Source of the DNA: CAZMVY01 sp964653435
Lineage (GTDB): Bacteria; Planctomycetota; Phycisphaerae; UBA1845; PWPN01
Direction of reading: 5' to 3'
Length of the DNA stretch: 64,000 bases
NCBI GenBank assembly: GCA_964653435.1
Contig: CAZZFA010000001.1
Location: forward strand, 62,001-126,000
Both the position numbers and the translations under genes were made by a program. Under the pieces are notes generated by a model. That model had not been told where the DNA came from. It saw nothing but the letters and a program-made list of their open reading frames with translations, and did not search any database. Below are positions 42,790-52,146 of the stretch, piece by piece (position 1 is the first letter of the stretch; each line of letters begins with the position of its first letter).

Positions 42790-43000
42790 TCCCGCTTTCT
42801 CCGTGGAGGTGGATTGATACGATCGGCTGAGCTTTGGCAATGGCCAAGCGGCGGCATTCGGCGCCATTCGAGAATCATCGGCACTGTATTGGCGCGGACT
42901 TGACCGGGCTATGTTAGTGGTTACAATACTTGGCTTACGACTCCGGGGCCCTTGATTCGCGCCTTAACCGCGGCGCGGCGGTACGAGGTACGAGACTTCT

Positions 43001-46000
43001 ATGAGCATCTACGCAGGAGTTGATGTCGGCGCGGTCGGCGTCAAGGCAGCGCTGCTTGTCCCGCGGGATCGGGCCGAGGGCATTCTCGCGGGTAACGGCA
43101 CACGGCCGGCGTTGCGTCGGCTTGATGTGCCGGGGGCGTCCCGCGCGCAGGCCGGCGACGAGGGGGGGACCTGCGTGCTTGTCGCAAATTACCGGCGGAC
43201 GCGGGGCCAGCCGCTGGAGACTACGCGGGCGATGCTTGCCGAGCTCCTCGCCTGCGTCGGACCGGACGGAATCGCAGGCATTACGCTTACCGGATCGGGC
43301 AGTACGCTTGTGGCGGCGGCACTCGGCGTGTCGCGATGCAACGAGTTTCAAGCCCTTGCGCGGGCAATCGACCTGCTGTATCCGCATGTGCGGACCGTCT
43401 TCGAACTCGGCGGCGAGACCAGCAAGTATCTTCGCCTTGAGCCCGACCCCGGCAGCGGGACGCTGAGCATCCTTGACTACAGCACCAACGGCGACTGCGC
43501 CGCCGGGACCGGAGCCTTCCTCGACCAACAGGCGGGGCGGCTGAAATACGCGGTGGAGGACATCGGCCGGATCGTGGATACGGCCGAGCGGGCCGCGCAG
43601 ATCGCCGGGCGATGCAGCGTGTTCGCCAAGAGCGACATGATCCACGCCCAGCAGAAGGGGTTTACCCCGGCGGAGGTGCTCCGCGGGTTGTGCAACGCCG
43701 TCGCGACGAACTACAAGTCGGCCGTAGTGAAGGGCCGCACGCCCGTGCCGCCGATTGCGCTGGTCGGCGGGGTGTCCGCGAATACGGCCGTGGTGCGGGG
43801 GCTCCGCGAGGTTTTTGAGCTGGATAACGGCGCGCTGTTCGTGCCGGAGGCGGCGGAGTCGATGGCGGCCGTGGGGGCGGCGATTGTTGCAGCGAATACG
43901 GCCCGGACGCCGCGATCCCAGGGGGCCGGGCATCCGGCAGGGACCGGGGGGACATCCTGCCCGGGCCAGCCCTGCCGACCCCTTTCTCTGAAGGGGGGGA
44001 CCGATGTTATGCAGGAGGGCCGGGGCGGCGGGGGTGCGGGTACGGAGCCGGCATTTCCGACTTCGCCGCCGCTGACGCTGGACCGCGTCGTCCTCCTGCG
44101 CGACCGCGTCAAGCCCTATGCGTTTCCCGACGAGTATTCGGTAATCGACGCCTACCTGGGCATCGACGTGGGCTCGGTGGGGACGAAGCTGGTCATCATC
44201 GACACGCACGGGAATGTGGTGCGCGACATCTTCACGCGAACCGAGGGGCGCCCCATCGAGGTGGTTTCGCGGTGCCTGCGGGAGCTGGACGAGGCCGTCG
44301 GCTCGCGCGTGCGGATACGCGGCGTCGGCACGACAGGCAGCGGGCGCGAGCTGATCGGCGAGCTGGTCGGCGCGGACGCGATCACGGACGAGATCACCTG
44401 CCACAAGACCGGGGCAACGTTCGTGGGCGACCGGCTTCTCGGCGAGCGGCCGGATACGATCTTCGAGATCGGCGGGCAGGACAGCAAGTACATCAGCCTC
44501 CAGCCGGAGGGGCGCGACTCGCGCGACACGGTCGTCGTGGACTTCACGATGAATGAGGCGTGCGCGGCGGGCACCGGCAGCTTCCTCGAGGAGCGAGCGG
44601 AAGAGCTGGGCGTGGCGATCAAGGGCGAGTTCTCGCGCCTGGCGCTGTCCTCGAAGGCGCCGATCCGGCTCGGCGAGCGATGCACGGTGTTCATGGAGCG
44701 CGACGTGAACACGTACATGCAGCGCGGAGCGAAGATCGAGGACGTGATCGCGGGGCTGGCGTACTCGGTGGTTTACAACTACGTCAACCGCGTGGTGCGC
44801 GGGAGGCGGATCGGCGACTGCATCTTCTTTCAGGGCGGAACGGCGTACAACGACGCGGTCGCGGCGGCGTTCAGCGCGGTAACCGGCAAGGAGATCATCG
44901 TACCGCCGCACAACGCGGTCCTCGGAGCGATCGGCGCGGCGCTGGTGGCGAAGGAGAAGACGGCGGCCGTCGGCGGCGGGACGCGGTTCCGCGGCTTCGA
45001 TACCAGCCGGATCCGCTATTCGATCCGCGAGTTTCAGTGCAAGGCGTGCGGAAACCAGTGCGCGGTACAGGAGTTCAACGTCGAGGGGGAAAAGACGTAC
45101 TGGGGCGACAAGTGCTCCGACCGGTACCGGAAGCGGGCCAAGACGGATCGCAAGCCGATCATCCCGGATCTCGTCGCGCTGCGGCGGCAACTGCTGTACG
45201 CGGACGACAAGGGCGACCCCCCCGGGGCCACGATCCGCATCGGCGTGCCGCTGACGATGTACGCGCTGGATCTTCTGCCGCTCTGGCGCCGGTTCTTCCG
45301 CGATTGCGGGTTCTCCGTCGTGCTCTCGACGGAGACGAACCGGCAGATCGTGCAGCACGGGCTGGACAGCGTCGTGGCCGAACCGTGCTTCCCGATCATC
45401 GTCGCGCACGGGCACGTGGCGGACCTGGTCAGCCGCAACGTGAACTACATCTGGCTGCCGAACATCCTGTCGGCCGAGACGAAGTTCATGGACAACGAGA
45501 GCCACGTCTGCCCGTGGGGCCAGACGCTGCCTTTCGTCATCCGACAGGCGCCGGCGTTCCGGTCGTGGCAGGAGCGGATCCTGTGCCCGACGATCCGCAT
45601 GCGCGAGGGCAAGGACCATCTGCGGAGCGTTCTGCTCGACGTCGTGGCGAAGTTGGGCGTTCCGCGAAGCGTGGCCGAGCGGGCGTTCGAGGCGGGCTAT
45701 CGGGCGCTGCAGGAGTTTCGCTCGGCGTACCAGCAGGCGGGGCGCGACGCACTGGCGATTCTCGAACGGACGGGCGAGGCCGGGATGGTCATCGTCGGGC
45801 GCCCCTACAACATCCACGACCCCGGCGTAAGCCTGGCGGCCGCCCGCAAGCTGCGCGACAACTACGGCGTGAACGTCCTTCCGCTCGATGCGCTGCCGCT
45901 GGCGGACATCGACGTGCGCGACGTGAACGAGAACATGTACTGGGAGTACGGGCGGAAAATCCTGGCGGCGGCGAAGATTGTCGGGAAGCATCCGAACCTG

Positions 46001-46264
46001 CACATCATCTACATCACGAACTTCAAGTGCGGGCCCGACTCGTACGTGAAGGCGTTCATCCGTCCGGCATCGGGCAAGCCGTTTCTGACGCTCCAGTTTG
46101 ACGGGCACTCCAACGACGCCGGCATGATGACGCGGTGCGAGGCGTACCTGGACAGCAAGGGAATCCTGCGATGGTGGCGAAAGTCGAAGAGCAGACCGGA
46201 AGCGGAAGCCTTCGAGGCCGGACGGTCTACATCCCGCAGATGGCATACGCCGGCGCCCGGCTGA
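43001..46264 (+). CDS. Fused tandem CoA-dehydratase-type activase with DUF2229 (COG1924-COG3580)
   Basis: 1087-residue protein. Residues 1-300 form one BadF/BcrA-type ATPase (YAGVDVGAVGVK; NGDCAAGTGAFL; AGRCSVFAKSD) and about 381-680 a second (YLGIDVGSVGTK; NEACAAGTGSFL; GERCTVFMERD). Each holds the Cys pair that in HgdC-type homodimers jointly binds a [4Fe-4S] cluster, so one chain may form a pseudo-dimer. A CxxC-type segment (CKACGNQC) at about 680 and a DUF2229 domain from about 746 (IGVPLTMYALDLLPLW) follow. The role is ATP-driven low-potential electron transfer; the acceptor is unknown. It overlaps the next gene by 94 bp. A Gly-rich linker of about 75 residues separates the ATPase domains. 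Confidence 0.9.
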   Translation: MSIYAGVDVGAVGVKAALLVPRDRAEGILAGNGTRPALRRLDVPGASRAQAGDEGGTCVLVANYRRTRGQPLETTRAMLAELLACVGPDGIAGITLTGSGSTLVAAALGVSRCNEFQALARAIDLLYPHVRTVFELGGETSKYLRLEPDPGSGTLSILDYSTNGDCAAGTGAFLDQQAGRLKYAVEDIGRIVDTAERAAQIAGRCSVFAKSDMIHAQQKGFTPAEVLRGLCNAVATNYKSAVVKGRTPVPPIALVGGVSANTAVVRGLREVFELDNGALFVPEAAESMAAVGAAIVAANTARTPRSQGAGHPAGTGGTSCPGQPCRPLSLKGGTDVMQEGRGGGGAGTEPAFPTSPPLTLDRVVLLRDRVKPYAFPDEYSVIDAYLGIDVGSVGTKLVIIDTHGNVVRDIFTRTEGRPIEVVSRCLRELDEAVGSRVRIRGVGTTGSGRELIGELVGADAITDEITCHKTGATFVGDRLLGERPDTIFEIGGQDSKYISLQPEGRDSRDTVVVDFTMNEACAAGTGSFLEERAEELGVAIKGEFSRLALSSKAPIRLGERCTVFMERDVNTYMQRGAKIEDVIAGLAYSVVYNYVNRVVRGRRIGDCIFFQGGTAYNDAVAAAFSAVTGKEIIVPPHNAVLGAIGAALVAKEKTAAVGGGTRFRGFDTSRIRYSIREFQCKACGNQCAVQEFNVEGEKTYWGDKCSDRYRKRAKTDRKPIIPDLVALRRQLLYADDKGDPPGATIRIGVPLTMYALDLLPLWRRFFRDCGFSVVLSTETNRQIVQHGLDSVVAEPCFPIIVAHGHVADLVSRNVNYIWLPNILSAETKFMDNESHVCPWGQTLPFVIRQAPAFRSWQERILCPTIRMREGKDHLRSVLLDVVAKLGVPRSVAERAFEAGYRALQEFRSAYQQAGRDALAILERTGEAGMVIVGRPYNIHDPGVSLAAARKLRDNYGVNVLPLDALPLADIDVRDVNENMYWEYGRKILAAAKIVGKHPNLHIIYITNFKCGPDSYVKAFIRPASGKPFLTLQFDGHSNDAGMMTRCEAYLDSKGILRWWRKSKSRPEAEAFEAGRSTSRRWHTPAPG

Positions 46265-47466
46265 TGGCGGCCGCCTTCCGGTCGGTCGGCATCGACGCGA
46301 CCGTCGCGCCGGACTCGGACGCCCAGACGCTGGAACTCGGCGGCCTGCACAGCAGCGGCGAGGAATGCCTGCCGCACAAGGTCACCCTGGGCGACTTCCT
46401 GAAGGTGTGCCGCGCACCCGGGTTCGATCCGCGCAAGACGGCGTTCTTCATGCCGACGGCCCACGGGCCGTGCCGGTTCGGTCAGTATGCGCCGTACCTG
46501 CGGCATCAGCTTGCCGCGATGGGTTACGGCGACGTGCCCGTGATCTCCCCATCGAGCGAGAACGGCTACGAGGGCGTGGGGCTGCACGCCCGTGAGCTCA
46601 TGCGCACGGCCTGGATGGGCGTGATCTGCGGCGACATTGTCACGAAGTTCCTGCTCAAGACGCGGCCGTACGAGACGCGAGCCGGCGACGCCGACGCGGA
46701 GTTCGAGCGGGGCGTCGAGGCATTCGGACGCGTGCTGGCGATGCCGGGACTTGCGCACCGGGAACGGCTGTCGAGACTGCGGGAGGCCGTCGCGCAGACG
46801 CGCGACCGGTTCCGGGCAATCCCGGCGCGGTACGAGAAGGGGCGGCCGCTGATCGGGCTGGTGGGGGAGATCTTCTGCCGGCTGAACACGTTCAGCAACG
46901 ACGACGTGGCGCGACGCATCGAGAAGCACGGGGGTGAGTGCTGGCTGTCGGACATCGCGGAGTGGATCTGGTACACGAACTGGTGCCAGCGGGCGAACCT
47001 GCTGCGCGACCGGGGGCGCCTCAACCCGGACTTCGTGCGGCTCAAGCTCAAGACGTTCGTGCAGCGGCGGTACGAGCATGCGCTGCTGGCGCCGGTCGCG
47101 GAGGATTTCGCAGGTTATGAGGAACCGCACGACGTGGCGGAGGTGCTGGCGGAGTCGGAGGCGTATCTGCCGCCGCAGGGCTGCCTGGGGGAGATGGTGC
47201 TGAGCGTCGGCAAGGCGATCTACCTCTACCGCAAGGGGGCCGACGGAATCATCGACATCAGCCCGTTCACGTGCATGAACGGGATCATCTGCGAGGCGGT
47301 GTACCCGGCGGTCAGCGCGGAACACGATGACCTGCCGATCCGGACGTGCTACTTCGACGGGGTGAACACGAACATCGACCGCGACCTGGAGATCTTCCTC
47401 GATCTGGCGCGGGCGTACCAGAAGCGGAAGAAGCATCCGCGGGTGTATCCGGCCTGTTTCGGGTGA
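46171..47466 (+). CDS. COG3581-type partner of the activase, copy 1
   Basis: 431-residue protein related to the 2-hydroxyglutaryl-CoA dehydratase-like subunits fused to, or encoded next to, activases of COG3580 type. Conserved cysteines lie in SSGEECLPHK, HGPCRFGQY, GECWLSDIAEWIW and PFTCMNGIICEAVYP, probably Fe-S ligands. Overlaps the activase gene by 94 bp; AAGGGA lies 7 bp before ATG 46171. A second copy with the same cysteine segments starts at 48546. Reduction of an unidentified substrate is inferred; no known substrate exists to my knowledge. Confidence 0.85.
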   Translation: MVAKVEEQTGSGSLRGRTVYIPQMAYAGARLMAAAFRSVGIDATVAPDSDAQTLELGGLHSSGEECLPHKVTLGDFLKVCRAPGFDPRKTAFFMPTAHGPCRFGQYAPYLRHQLAAMGYGDVPVISPSSENGYEGVGLHARELMRTAWMGVICGDIVTKFLLKTRPYETRAGDADAEFERGVEAFGRVLAMPGLAHRERLSRLREAVAQTRDRFRAIPARYEKGRPLIGLVGEIFCRLNTFSNDDVARRIEKHGGECWLSDIAEWIWYTNWCQRANLLRDRGRLNPDFVRLKLKTFVQRRYEHALLAPVAEDFAGYEEPHDVAEVLAESEAYLPPQGCLGEMVLSVGKAIYLYRKGADGIIDISPFTCMNGIICEAVYPAVSAEHDDLPIRTCYFDGVNTNIDRDLEIFLDLARAYQKRKKHPRVYPACFG

Positions 47467-47475
47467 CGGGCGGCG

Positions 47476-48393
47476 CTACAAATCCTTGAAGAGCGGCGGT
47501 TGGCGGAAGTCGGCTTTCACGCTTTTCATTCTGATGCGCGGGACCTTGGCGTCGGGCGCGGGGGATCCGTGCGGATCGAGGCGGCGTCGGGCGAAGGCGC
47601 AATACTCCGGATTGAGGTCGATGCCGATGTAGCGACGGCCGGTGGCTCTGGCAGCCGCGCACGTGGCCCCGGTGCCGTTGAACGGGTCAAGCACGATATC
47701 GCCCGGGAATCCGTGTTCCGGGACTGCGGCAAACGTGTACATCAGAATAAGCCGCTGCGCCAGCACCACAGGAAACGGCGCCGGGTGGCCGCCGGTACGG
47801 GAAACGTCCTCCGGGTAGATCGGCCAGACCTGCATCGTGAGATTGAGCCACATCTCCTGCGTGAGTCTGCTCGCCTCCTTGACCGCCTTCGGCAGCTTGC
47901 GTGGTTTCCCCGGCTTCACGAAGACATTGATGAACTCGATCGTGTTGTCCTCATAGAGGTTCGGCGGATACGGATAGCTGCCGAACATCTTCACCGAGGT
48001 CTGCTTCTGCCAGATATAGAGGCTGTACCGCTCGAACGAACACTCCGCGTCGCGCAGGATGGCCGCCTCGATATCGTTGTTGATGTTCTTCAGGTGCCGC
48101 GTGTGCGTCTCGTTCATGGCCTTCTTCGGCACGGGGACGATCGGCGTGTTGATACAGAGTTTGCCGTTCGGGATCAGCACGCGGCAGGCCTGGCGCCAGA
48201 CGCGAAGAAGATCCTCCAGGTAGCGGTCGTATGAGGATTGCCCGATCTGCCCGGGCGTGCCGTAATCGACCAGGTTCCAGTAGGGCGGACTGGTCACAAT
48301 GAGGTGGACGGATCCGGCGGGAAGGCTGCTCATGACCTTCTCGGCGTCGCCGCAGACAACCTGATTCACGAACGGGTCGATCGCAGATGCCAC
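47476..48393 (-). CDS. DNA methyltransferase (N4/N6 type), apparently orphan
   Basis: 305-residue SAM-dependent DNA methyltransferase. The catalytic motif IV reads TSPPYW (34-39), the form common to N4-cytosine or N6-adenine enzymes, and motif I is DPFNGTGAT (236-244). Motif IV precedes motif I (beta-type order). The start is GTG 48393 after GGAGACGG at 6 bp. It lies between two COG3581 genes and is opposed to them, convergent with the first (9 bp from its stop). No restriction endonuclease gene is adjacent, so it is probably an orphan epigenetic or protection enzyme. Target sequence unknown. Confidence 0.85.
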   Translation of the reverse strand: MASAIDPFVNQVVCGDAEKVMSSLPAGSVHLIVTSPPYWNLVDYGTPGQIGQSSYDRYLEDLLRVWRQACRVLIPNGKLCINTPIVPVPKKAMNETHTRHLKNINNDIEAAILRDAECSFERYSLYIWQKQTSVKMFGSYPYPPNLYEDNTIEFINVFVKPGKPRKLPKAVKEASRLTQEMWLNLTMQVWPIYPEDVSRTGGHPAPFPVVLAQRLILMYTFAAVPEHGFPGDIVLDPFNGTGATCAAARATGRRYIGIDLNPEYCAFARRRLDPHGSPAPDAKVPRIRMKSVKADFRQPPLFKDL

Positions 48394-48545
48394 GCGTTGC
48401 CGTCTCCGCGAATCGCAGCATGACCCCGGGATGCCGCCGAGGCGCCTTGAAGCAATACAGGCCGTTGCGGTATTCTTATGACCGTATGCCCGCGGAGGCA
48501 AGGCCCGGGATTCGGCGGGCGGGCAGGGCGGCCGGGGAATCGTTG

Positions 48546-49847
48546 ATGGCGGGTACGCACAGCACCGAAGCCGGCGGAAACGGTGAGGGTCTCCGCGGCC
48601 GTACGCTCTACATTCCGCACATGGCCTACGCGGGCGGTCGGCTGATCGCGGCGGCGTTCCGATCCGTCGGGGTTGATGCCACCGTCACGCCGGACTTCGA
48701 CCAGGATACGCTTACGCTGGGCGGGCTGCACAGCAGCGGCGATGAATGCCTGCCGCACCGGATCACGCTCGGCAACTTCCTCAAGATCTGTCGCCGCCCC
48801 GGCTTCGATCCGGGCAAGGCGGCCTTCTTCATGGCGACGACGCACGGACCCTGCCGGTTCGGCCAGTATGCGCCGTACTTGAAGCAGGAGCTTCGCCGGC
48901 TCGGCTACGGCGACGTGATCGTGTATTCGCCTTCGGCGGACGACGGTTACGACGGGGTGAGAGAACACGCGACCGATCTGATGCGGAACATGTGGATGGC
49001 GGTCACGTGCGGCGACCTGTCGGTGAAGTTCCTCTACAAGACGCGCCCGTACGAGGTCAATCCGGGCGATGCGGAGAGCGCATACCGGCAGTCCGTGCAC
49101 GAGTTTGCGGACGTGATCGCGCGGCAGGACCTGACGCCGGGGCAGCGGTACAGGCAGCTCGTGGGCCTCATCGAGCAGATGCGGGATCGGTTCCGCGCAA
49201 TCCCGGCGGATTATGTAAAGGGCCGGCCGCTGATCGGGATCGTCGGCGAGATCTTCTGCCGGCTGAACGACTTTGCCAACCTGGACACGCTCTCGGCGAT
49301 CGAGCGGCTCGGCGGCGAGTGCTGGATGTCGGAGTTCTCGGAGTGGGTGTGGTACAGCAACTGGGGCCAGGCGAACACGATTCGCAAGGAGCACGGGCGG
49401 TTGAGTCTGGCGTACCTGAAGTTCCGGATCAAGGCGGCCTACCAGCGTCATTATTCGCGCGGGCTGCGGGCGCCGGTGACGGAGGACCTCCGGGGGTATG
49501 AAGAGGCGCACGACGTGCAGCACGTGCTCGATGCGGCGCGGCCGTACCTGCCGCCGGAGGGCTGCCTGGGCGAGATGGTGCTGAGTGCCGGGCAGTCGAT
49601 CCACATGTACCGCTGCGGGGCGGACGGCGTGATCGACATCAGCCCGTTCACGTGCATGAACGGCACGGTGTGCGAGGCAGTGTACCCGGCGCTGAGCGCG
49701 GACCACGACGACTTCCCCATCCGGTCGCTCTACTTCGACGGCACGAACACCAGCGCCGAGCGGGACGTGGAGATCTTCCTCGATCTCGCGCGGGCCTATC
49801 AGAAACGCAAGAAGCATCCGCGCGCGTATCCCGCCTGCTTCGCATAG
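48546..49847 (+). CDS. COG3581-type partner of the activase, copy 2
   Basis: 433-residue paralogue of the protein at 46171. Shared cysteine segments are SSGDECLPHR, HGPCRFGQY, GECWMSEFSEWVW and PFTCMNGTVCEAVYP. The C-terminus RKKHPRAYPACFA matches RKKHPRVYPACFG of copy 1. Separated from copy 1 only by the reverse-strand methyltransferase gene. ATG 48546 was chosen at the start of conservation; earlier in-frame ATGs exist. Two partner copies per activase could give two substrate specificities, or a heterodimer like the HgdA/HgdB pair. Confidence 0.84.
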   Translation: MAGTHSTEAGGNGEGLRGRTLYIPHMAYAGGRLIAAAFRSVGVDATVTPDFDQDTLTLGGLHSSGDECLPHRITLGNFLKICRRPGFDPGKAAFFMATTHGPCRFGQYAPYLKQELRRLGYGDVIVYSPSADDGYDGVREHATDLMRNMWMAVTCGDLSVKFLYKTRPYEVNPGDAESAYRQSVHEFADVIARQDLTPGQRYRQLVGLIEQMRDRFRAIPADYVKGRPLIGIVGEIFCRLNDFANLDTLSAIERLGGECWMSEFSEWVWYSNWGQANTIRKEHGRLSLAYLKFRIKAAYQRHYSRGLRAPVTEDLRGYEEAHDVQHVLDAARPYLPPEGCLGEMVLSAGQSIHMYRCGADGVIDISPFTCMNGTVCEAVYPALSADHDDFPIRSLYFDGTNTSAERDVEIFLDLARAYQKRKKHPRAYPACFA

Positions 49848-49864
49848 GCGCTCGGTGCGGGCAA

Positions 49865-50533
49865 TTACCCGGCGATATCACGCAACTTGAACGCCGACGG
49901 GCAGATCTCCGCCAGCACACATTCATCGCATCGTGGCTTTCGGGCCCGGCAAACCTCTCGGCCGTGCCGGATCAGCAGGATGTGGAACGGGTAGACGAGG
50001 CGTTTCGGGCAGGCCGCCTCCAGCAGTTCGTGCGCATCCTCCGCGGAGGCGTCATCCGGAATCAGTCCCAGCCGGCGGGCGAGGCGGTGGACGTGGGTGT
50101 CCACCGGCAGGGCGGGCTTGTGCAGGTTGAACAACAGGACGCAGGCGGCGGTCTTCGGGCCGACGCCCGGCAGCGCCAGCAGATACTCGCGGGCGCGCCG
50201 CATCGGCCAGCGGCGCAGGAAATCGAGCGAGAGCCTGCCGCGATCGACCTGGAGGAAGCGCAGGATCGCCTGGATGCTGCGGGTCTTCTGCCGCGCGAGG
50301 CCGCCGCAGCGTATGGCCCGTTCGACCTCGCCGGGCCGGGCGCTCATACAGGCTCGCCACGTCGGGAACGCGTGACGCAGGTTTTCGTAGGCCGCATCGG
50401 AGTTCGCGTCGCTCGTGTGCTGAGAGAGGACCGTGCCGATGAGGCCGTCGAGCGGCTTGCCATGTTGGCGCCAGGGGCACGGGCCGTAGGTTTTCTGTAA
50501 CCTGCGGACGATCTGCGTGATGCGTGCAGTCAT
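49865..50533 (-). CDS. Endonuclease III-like DNA glycosylase
   Basis: 222-residue HhH-GPD base-excision glycosylase. The HhH is LPGVGPKTAA (121-130) with catalytic Lys127, and catalytic Asp145 is in PVDTHVHR. A [4Fe-4S] cluster loop of four cysteines, CX6CX2CX5C, lies at 195-211 (CRARKPRCDECVLAEIC). It removes oxidised pyrimidines in DNA and cleaves the abasic site. The substrate spectrum could equally be that of other Nth/MutY-family members. ATG 50533. Convergent with the second COG3581 gene, 17 bp apart. Confidence 0.92.
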   Translation of the reverse strand: MTARITQIVRRLQKTYGPCPWRQHGKPLDGLIGTVLSQHTSDANSDAAYENLRHAFPTWRACMSARPGEVERAIRCGGLARQKTRSIQAILRFLQVDRGRLSLDFLRRWPMRRAREYLLALPGVGPKTAACVLLFNLHKPALPVDTHVHRLARRLGLIPDDASAEDAHELLEAACPKRLVYPFHILLIRHGREVCRARKPRCDECVLAEICPSAFKLRDIAG

Positions 50534-50631
50534 CGTTGTGTGTTCTTCCACAGGGGCGTTGGAGTCGGGCTCAGAGAGCCCTCCTGCAAAGCGACTGCGG
50601 TGAGGGGCCGGGTCTATCCCGGCCGGGAGAG

Positions 50632-50690
50632 CCACGGGGATAAACCCGGCGGCTCACAAGGGACCACGGGGATAGACGCCGGGGCTTACC
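50632..50690 (+). repeat. Two imperfect direct repeats of about 26 bp
   Basis: CCACGGGGATA is followed by ACCCGGCGGCTCAC in the first copy and by GACGCCGGGGCTTAC in the second, 32 bp apart. They lie in the divergent gap between the endonuclease III-like gene and the DUF5009 gene, 105 bp before the latter. Confidence 0.6.
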
Positions 50691-50794
50691 TCGGATTACG
50701 TCGTCCCGGTCGCTGTGGCGAGTTATAGCCGGTTCGGATAGGCTCGGCTACCTGCCGGCGCTGCGCCGGACGAACGGAGTTGTTGGAGTTGTTG

Positions 50795-52054
50795 ATGACA
50801 GCCGCCACGCCGGGTCTTCGAAGCACTTTTCCGAAGGATCGCGTGCTGTCCATCGATGTGTTTCGGGGGCTGACGATCTTCACGATGGTCTTCGTGAATG
50901 ACGTTGGCAAGCTCCGCGAAATCCCGTCGTGGATGCGCCACGCGCGACCGGGCACCGACGCCATGACCTTCGTGGACCTCGTGTTCCCTGCATTCCTCTT
51001 CATCGTCGGCATGTCCATCCCGTTCGCGCTCGGCCGGCGGCTTTCGAGCGGGCAATCGCGCCTCCGGGTTGGGGCGCACGTGGTCGTCCGCACGCTCGCG
51101 CTGCTGATTATCGGCGTGTTCATGGTGAACATGCCCCGATTCGATCCCGACGCGGCGGGAATCAGCAAGTCGCTCTGGGTGTTGCTGGTCTACCTGAGCG
51201 TGATCCTGCTGTGGAATGCGTATCCCCGGTGCCAGGGATGGCGGCGGCGGCTGTTCATCACGCTGCGACTGGCCGGGGCTGCCGGACTCGTAATCCTCGC
51301 TGCGGTTTATCGGGGCAGCGAGGCAAACGGGACGACCTGGATGCAGACGAGCTGGTGGGGCATTCTCGGCCTGATCGGATGGGCGTATTTGGTAGCCTGC
51401 ATCACCTGCTCGGTATTCCGCCGACAGACGGCCGGTCTGGTCGGGGCCCTCGCCTTGTTCGTCGCCATGTGGATCGGCGACAGGGCCGGCGCATTCGCGC
51501 TGCTGGGCGAGCGGCTGCACATGCCGGGGGCGATGGCTCACATTCGCGATTACGTCTGGCTCGGCGGGCATGTCGGGGGGCACTCGGCCATCGCCGTCGC
51601 GGGGGTCATCGTTGCATCGCTGTTTCTCGACGGCTCACCGGCCGCGACACCGCGGAAACGCATCGTGTGGGTGCTCGTGTTTGCCGGGATGCTCTTCGCC
51701 GGCGGGTTTCTGCTGCGTCCGCTCTACGGAATCTCGAAGAACGATGCCACGCCGACATGGTGCCTGTACAGCGCAGGGTTCTCGTGCCTGATCTACATTG
51801 TGTTGTACTGGCTGGTGGACCTCCACGGTGCGACGGCGTGGGCGTTCTTTCTCCAGCCGGCGGGGGCCAACCCGCTGCTGGCGTATATTCTGCCGGATCT
51901 CCTCTATTCATTCCTGGCGGCCGTCGGGGTCACGTACCACCGCACACACTGGAACGCGGGCGCTACGGCCGTCGCACGATCGCTCGTGTTCGCACTGGCT
52001 GTGGTTGCGTTGACGGGCCTGCTGGGGCGATTGCGGGTGCGGTTGCACATATAG
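50795..52054 (+). CDS. DUF5009-family membrane protein (acyltransferase-like)
   Basis: 419-residue integral membrane protein with about ten hydrophobic helices. The opening RVLSIDVFRGLTIFTMVFVN and the FPAFLFIVGMSIPFALGRR segment are typical of the DUF5009 / heparan-alpha-glucosaminide N-acetyltransferase-like family, where the conserved Asp-x-x-Arg-Gly near the start (IDVFRG) is shared. Members probably transfer acetyl or other acyl groups to extracytoplasmic sugars. ATG 50795 with GGAG 7 bp upstream. No glycan gene is adjacent, so the target is unknown. Confidence 0.85.
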   Translation: MTAATPGLRSTFPKDRVLSIDVFRGLTIFTMVFVNDVGKLREIPSWMRHARPGTDAMTFVDLVFPAFLFIVGMSIPFALGRRLSSGQSRLRVGAHVVVRTLALLIIGVFMVNMPRFDPDAAGISKSLWVLLVYLSVILLWNAYPRCQGWRRRLFITLRLAGAAGLVILAAVYRGSEANGTTWMQTSWWGILGLIGWAYLVACITCSVFRRQTAGLVGALALFVAMWIGDRAGAFALLGERLHMPGAMAHIRDYVWLGGHVGGHSAIAVAGVIVASLFLDGSPAATPRKRIVWVLVFAGMLFAGGFLLRPLYGISKNDATPTWCLYSAGFSCLIYIVLYWLVDLHGATAWAFFLQPAGANPLLAYILPDLLYSFLAAVGVTYHRTHWNAGATAVARSLVFALAVVALTGLLGRLRVRLHI

Positions 52055-52146
52055 ACTCGACACGCCCGCTCCGAAGGGCGGCCGGCGGACAGGTTTCTGC
52101 GCGCAGACTCGCGCGCGAGGGTGCGACCTTGCCGCCGGGATAACGT

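Noticed and set aside
43910..44060. Third case of repeat insertion, in the Gly-rich linker of the activase
   Set aside because: The linker contains a hairpin-like CCCCTTTC/GAAGGGG but no second copy in the window; a natural linker is equally likely.
42935..46246. Very long open frame antisense to the activase gene (and similar ones at 266-2026, 15782-17449 and 21890-24112)
   Set aside because: High GC content keeps reverse-strand frames open; they show no domain and are Arg/His/Pro-rich, while the plus-strand frames have clear motifs.
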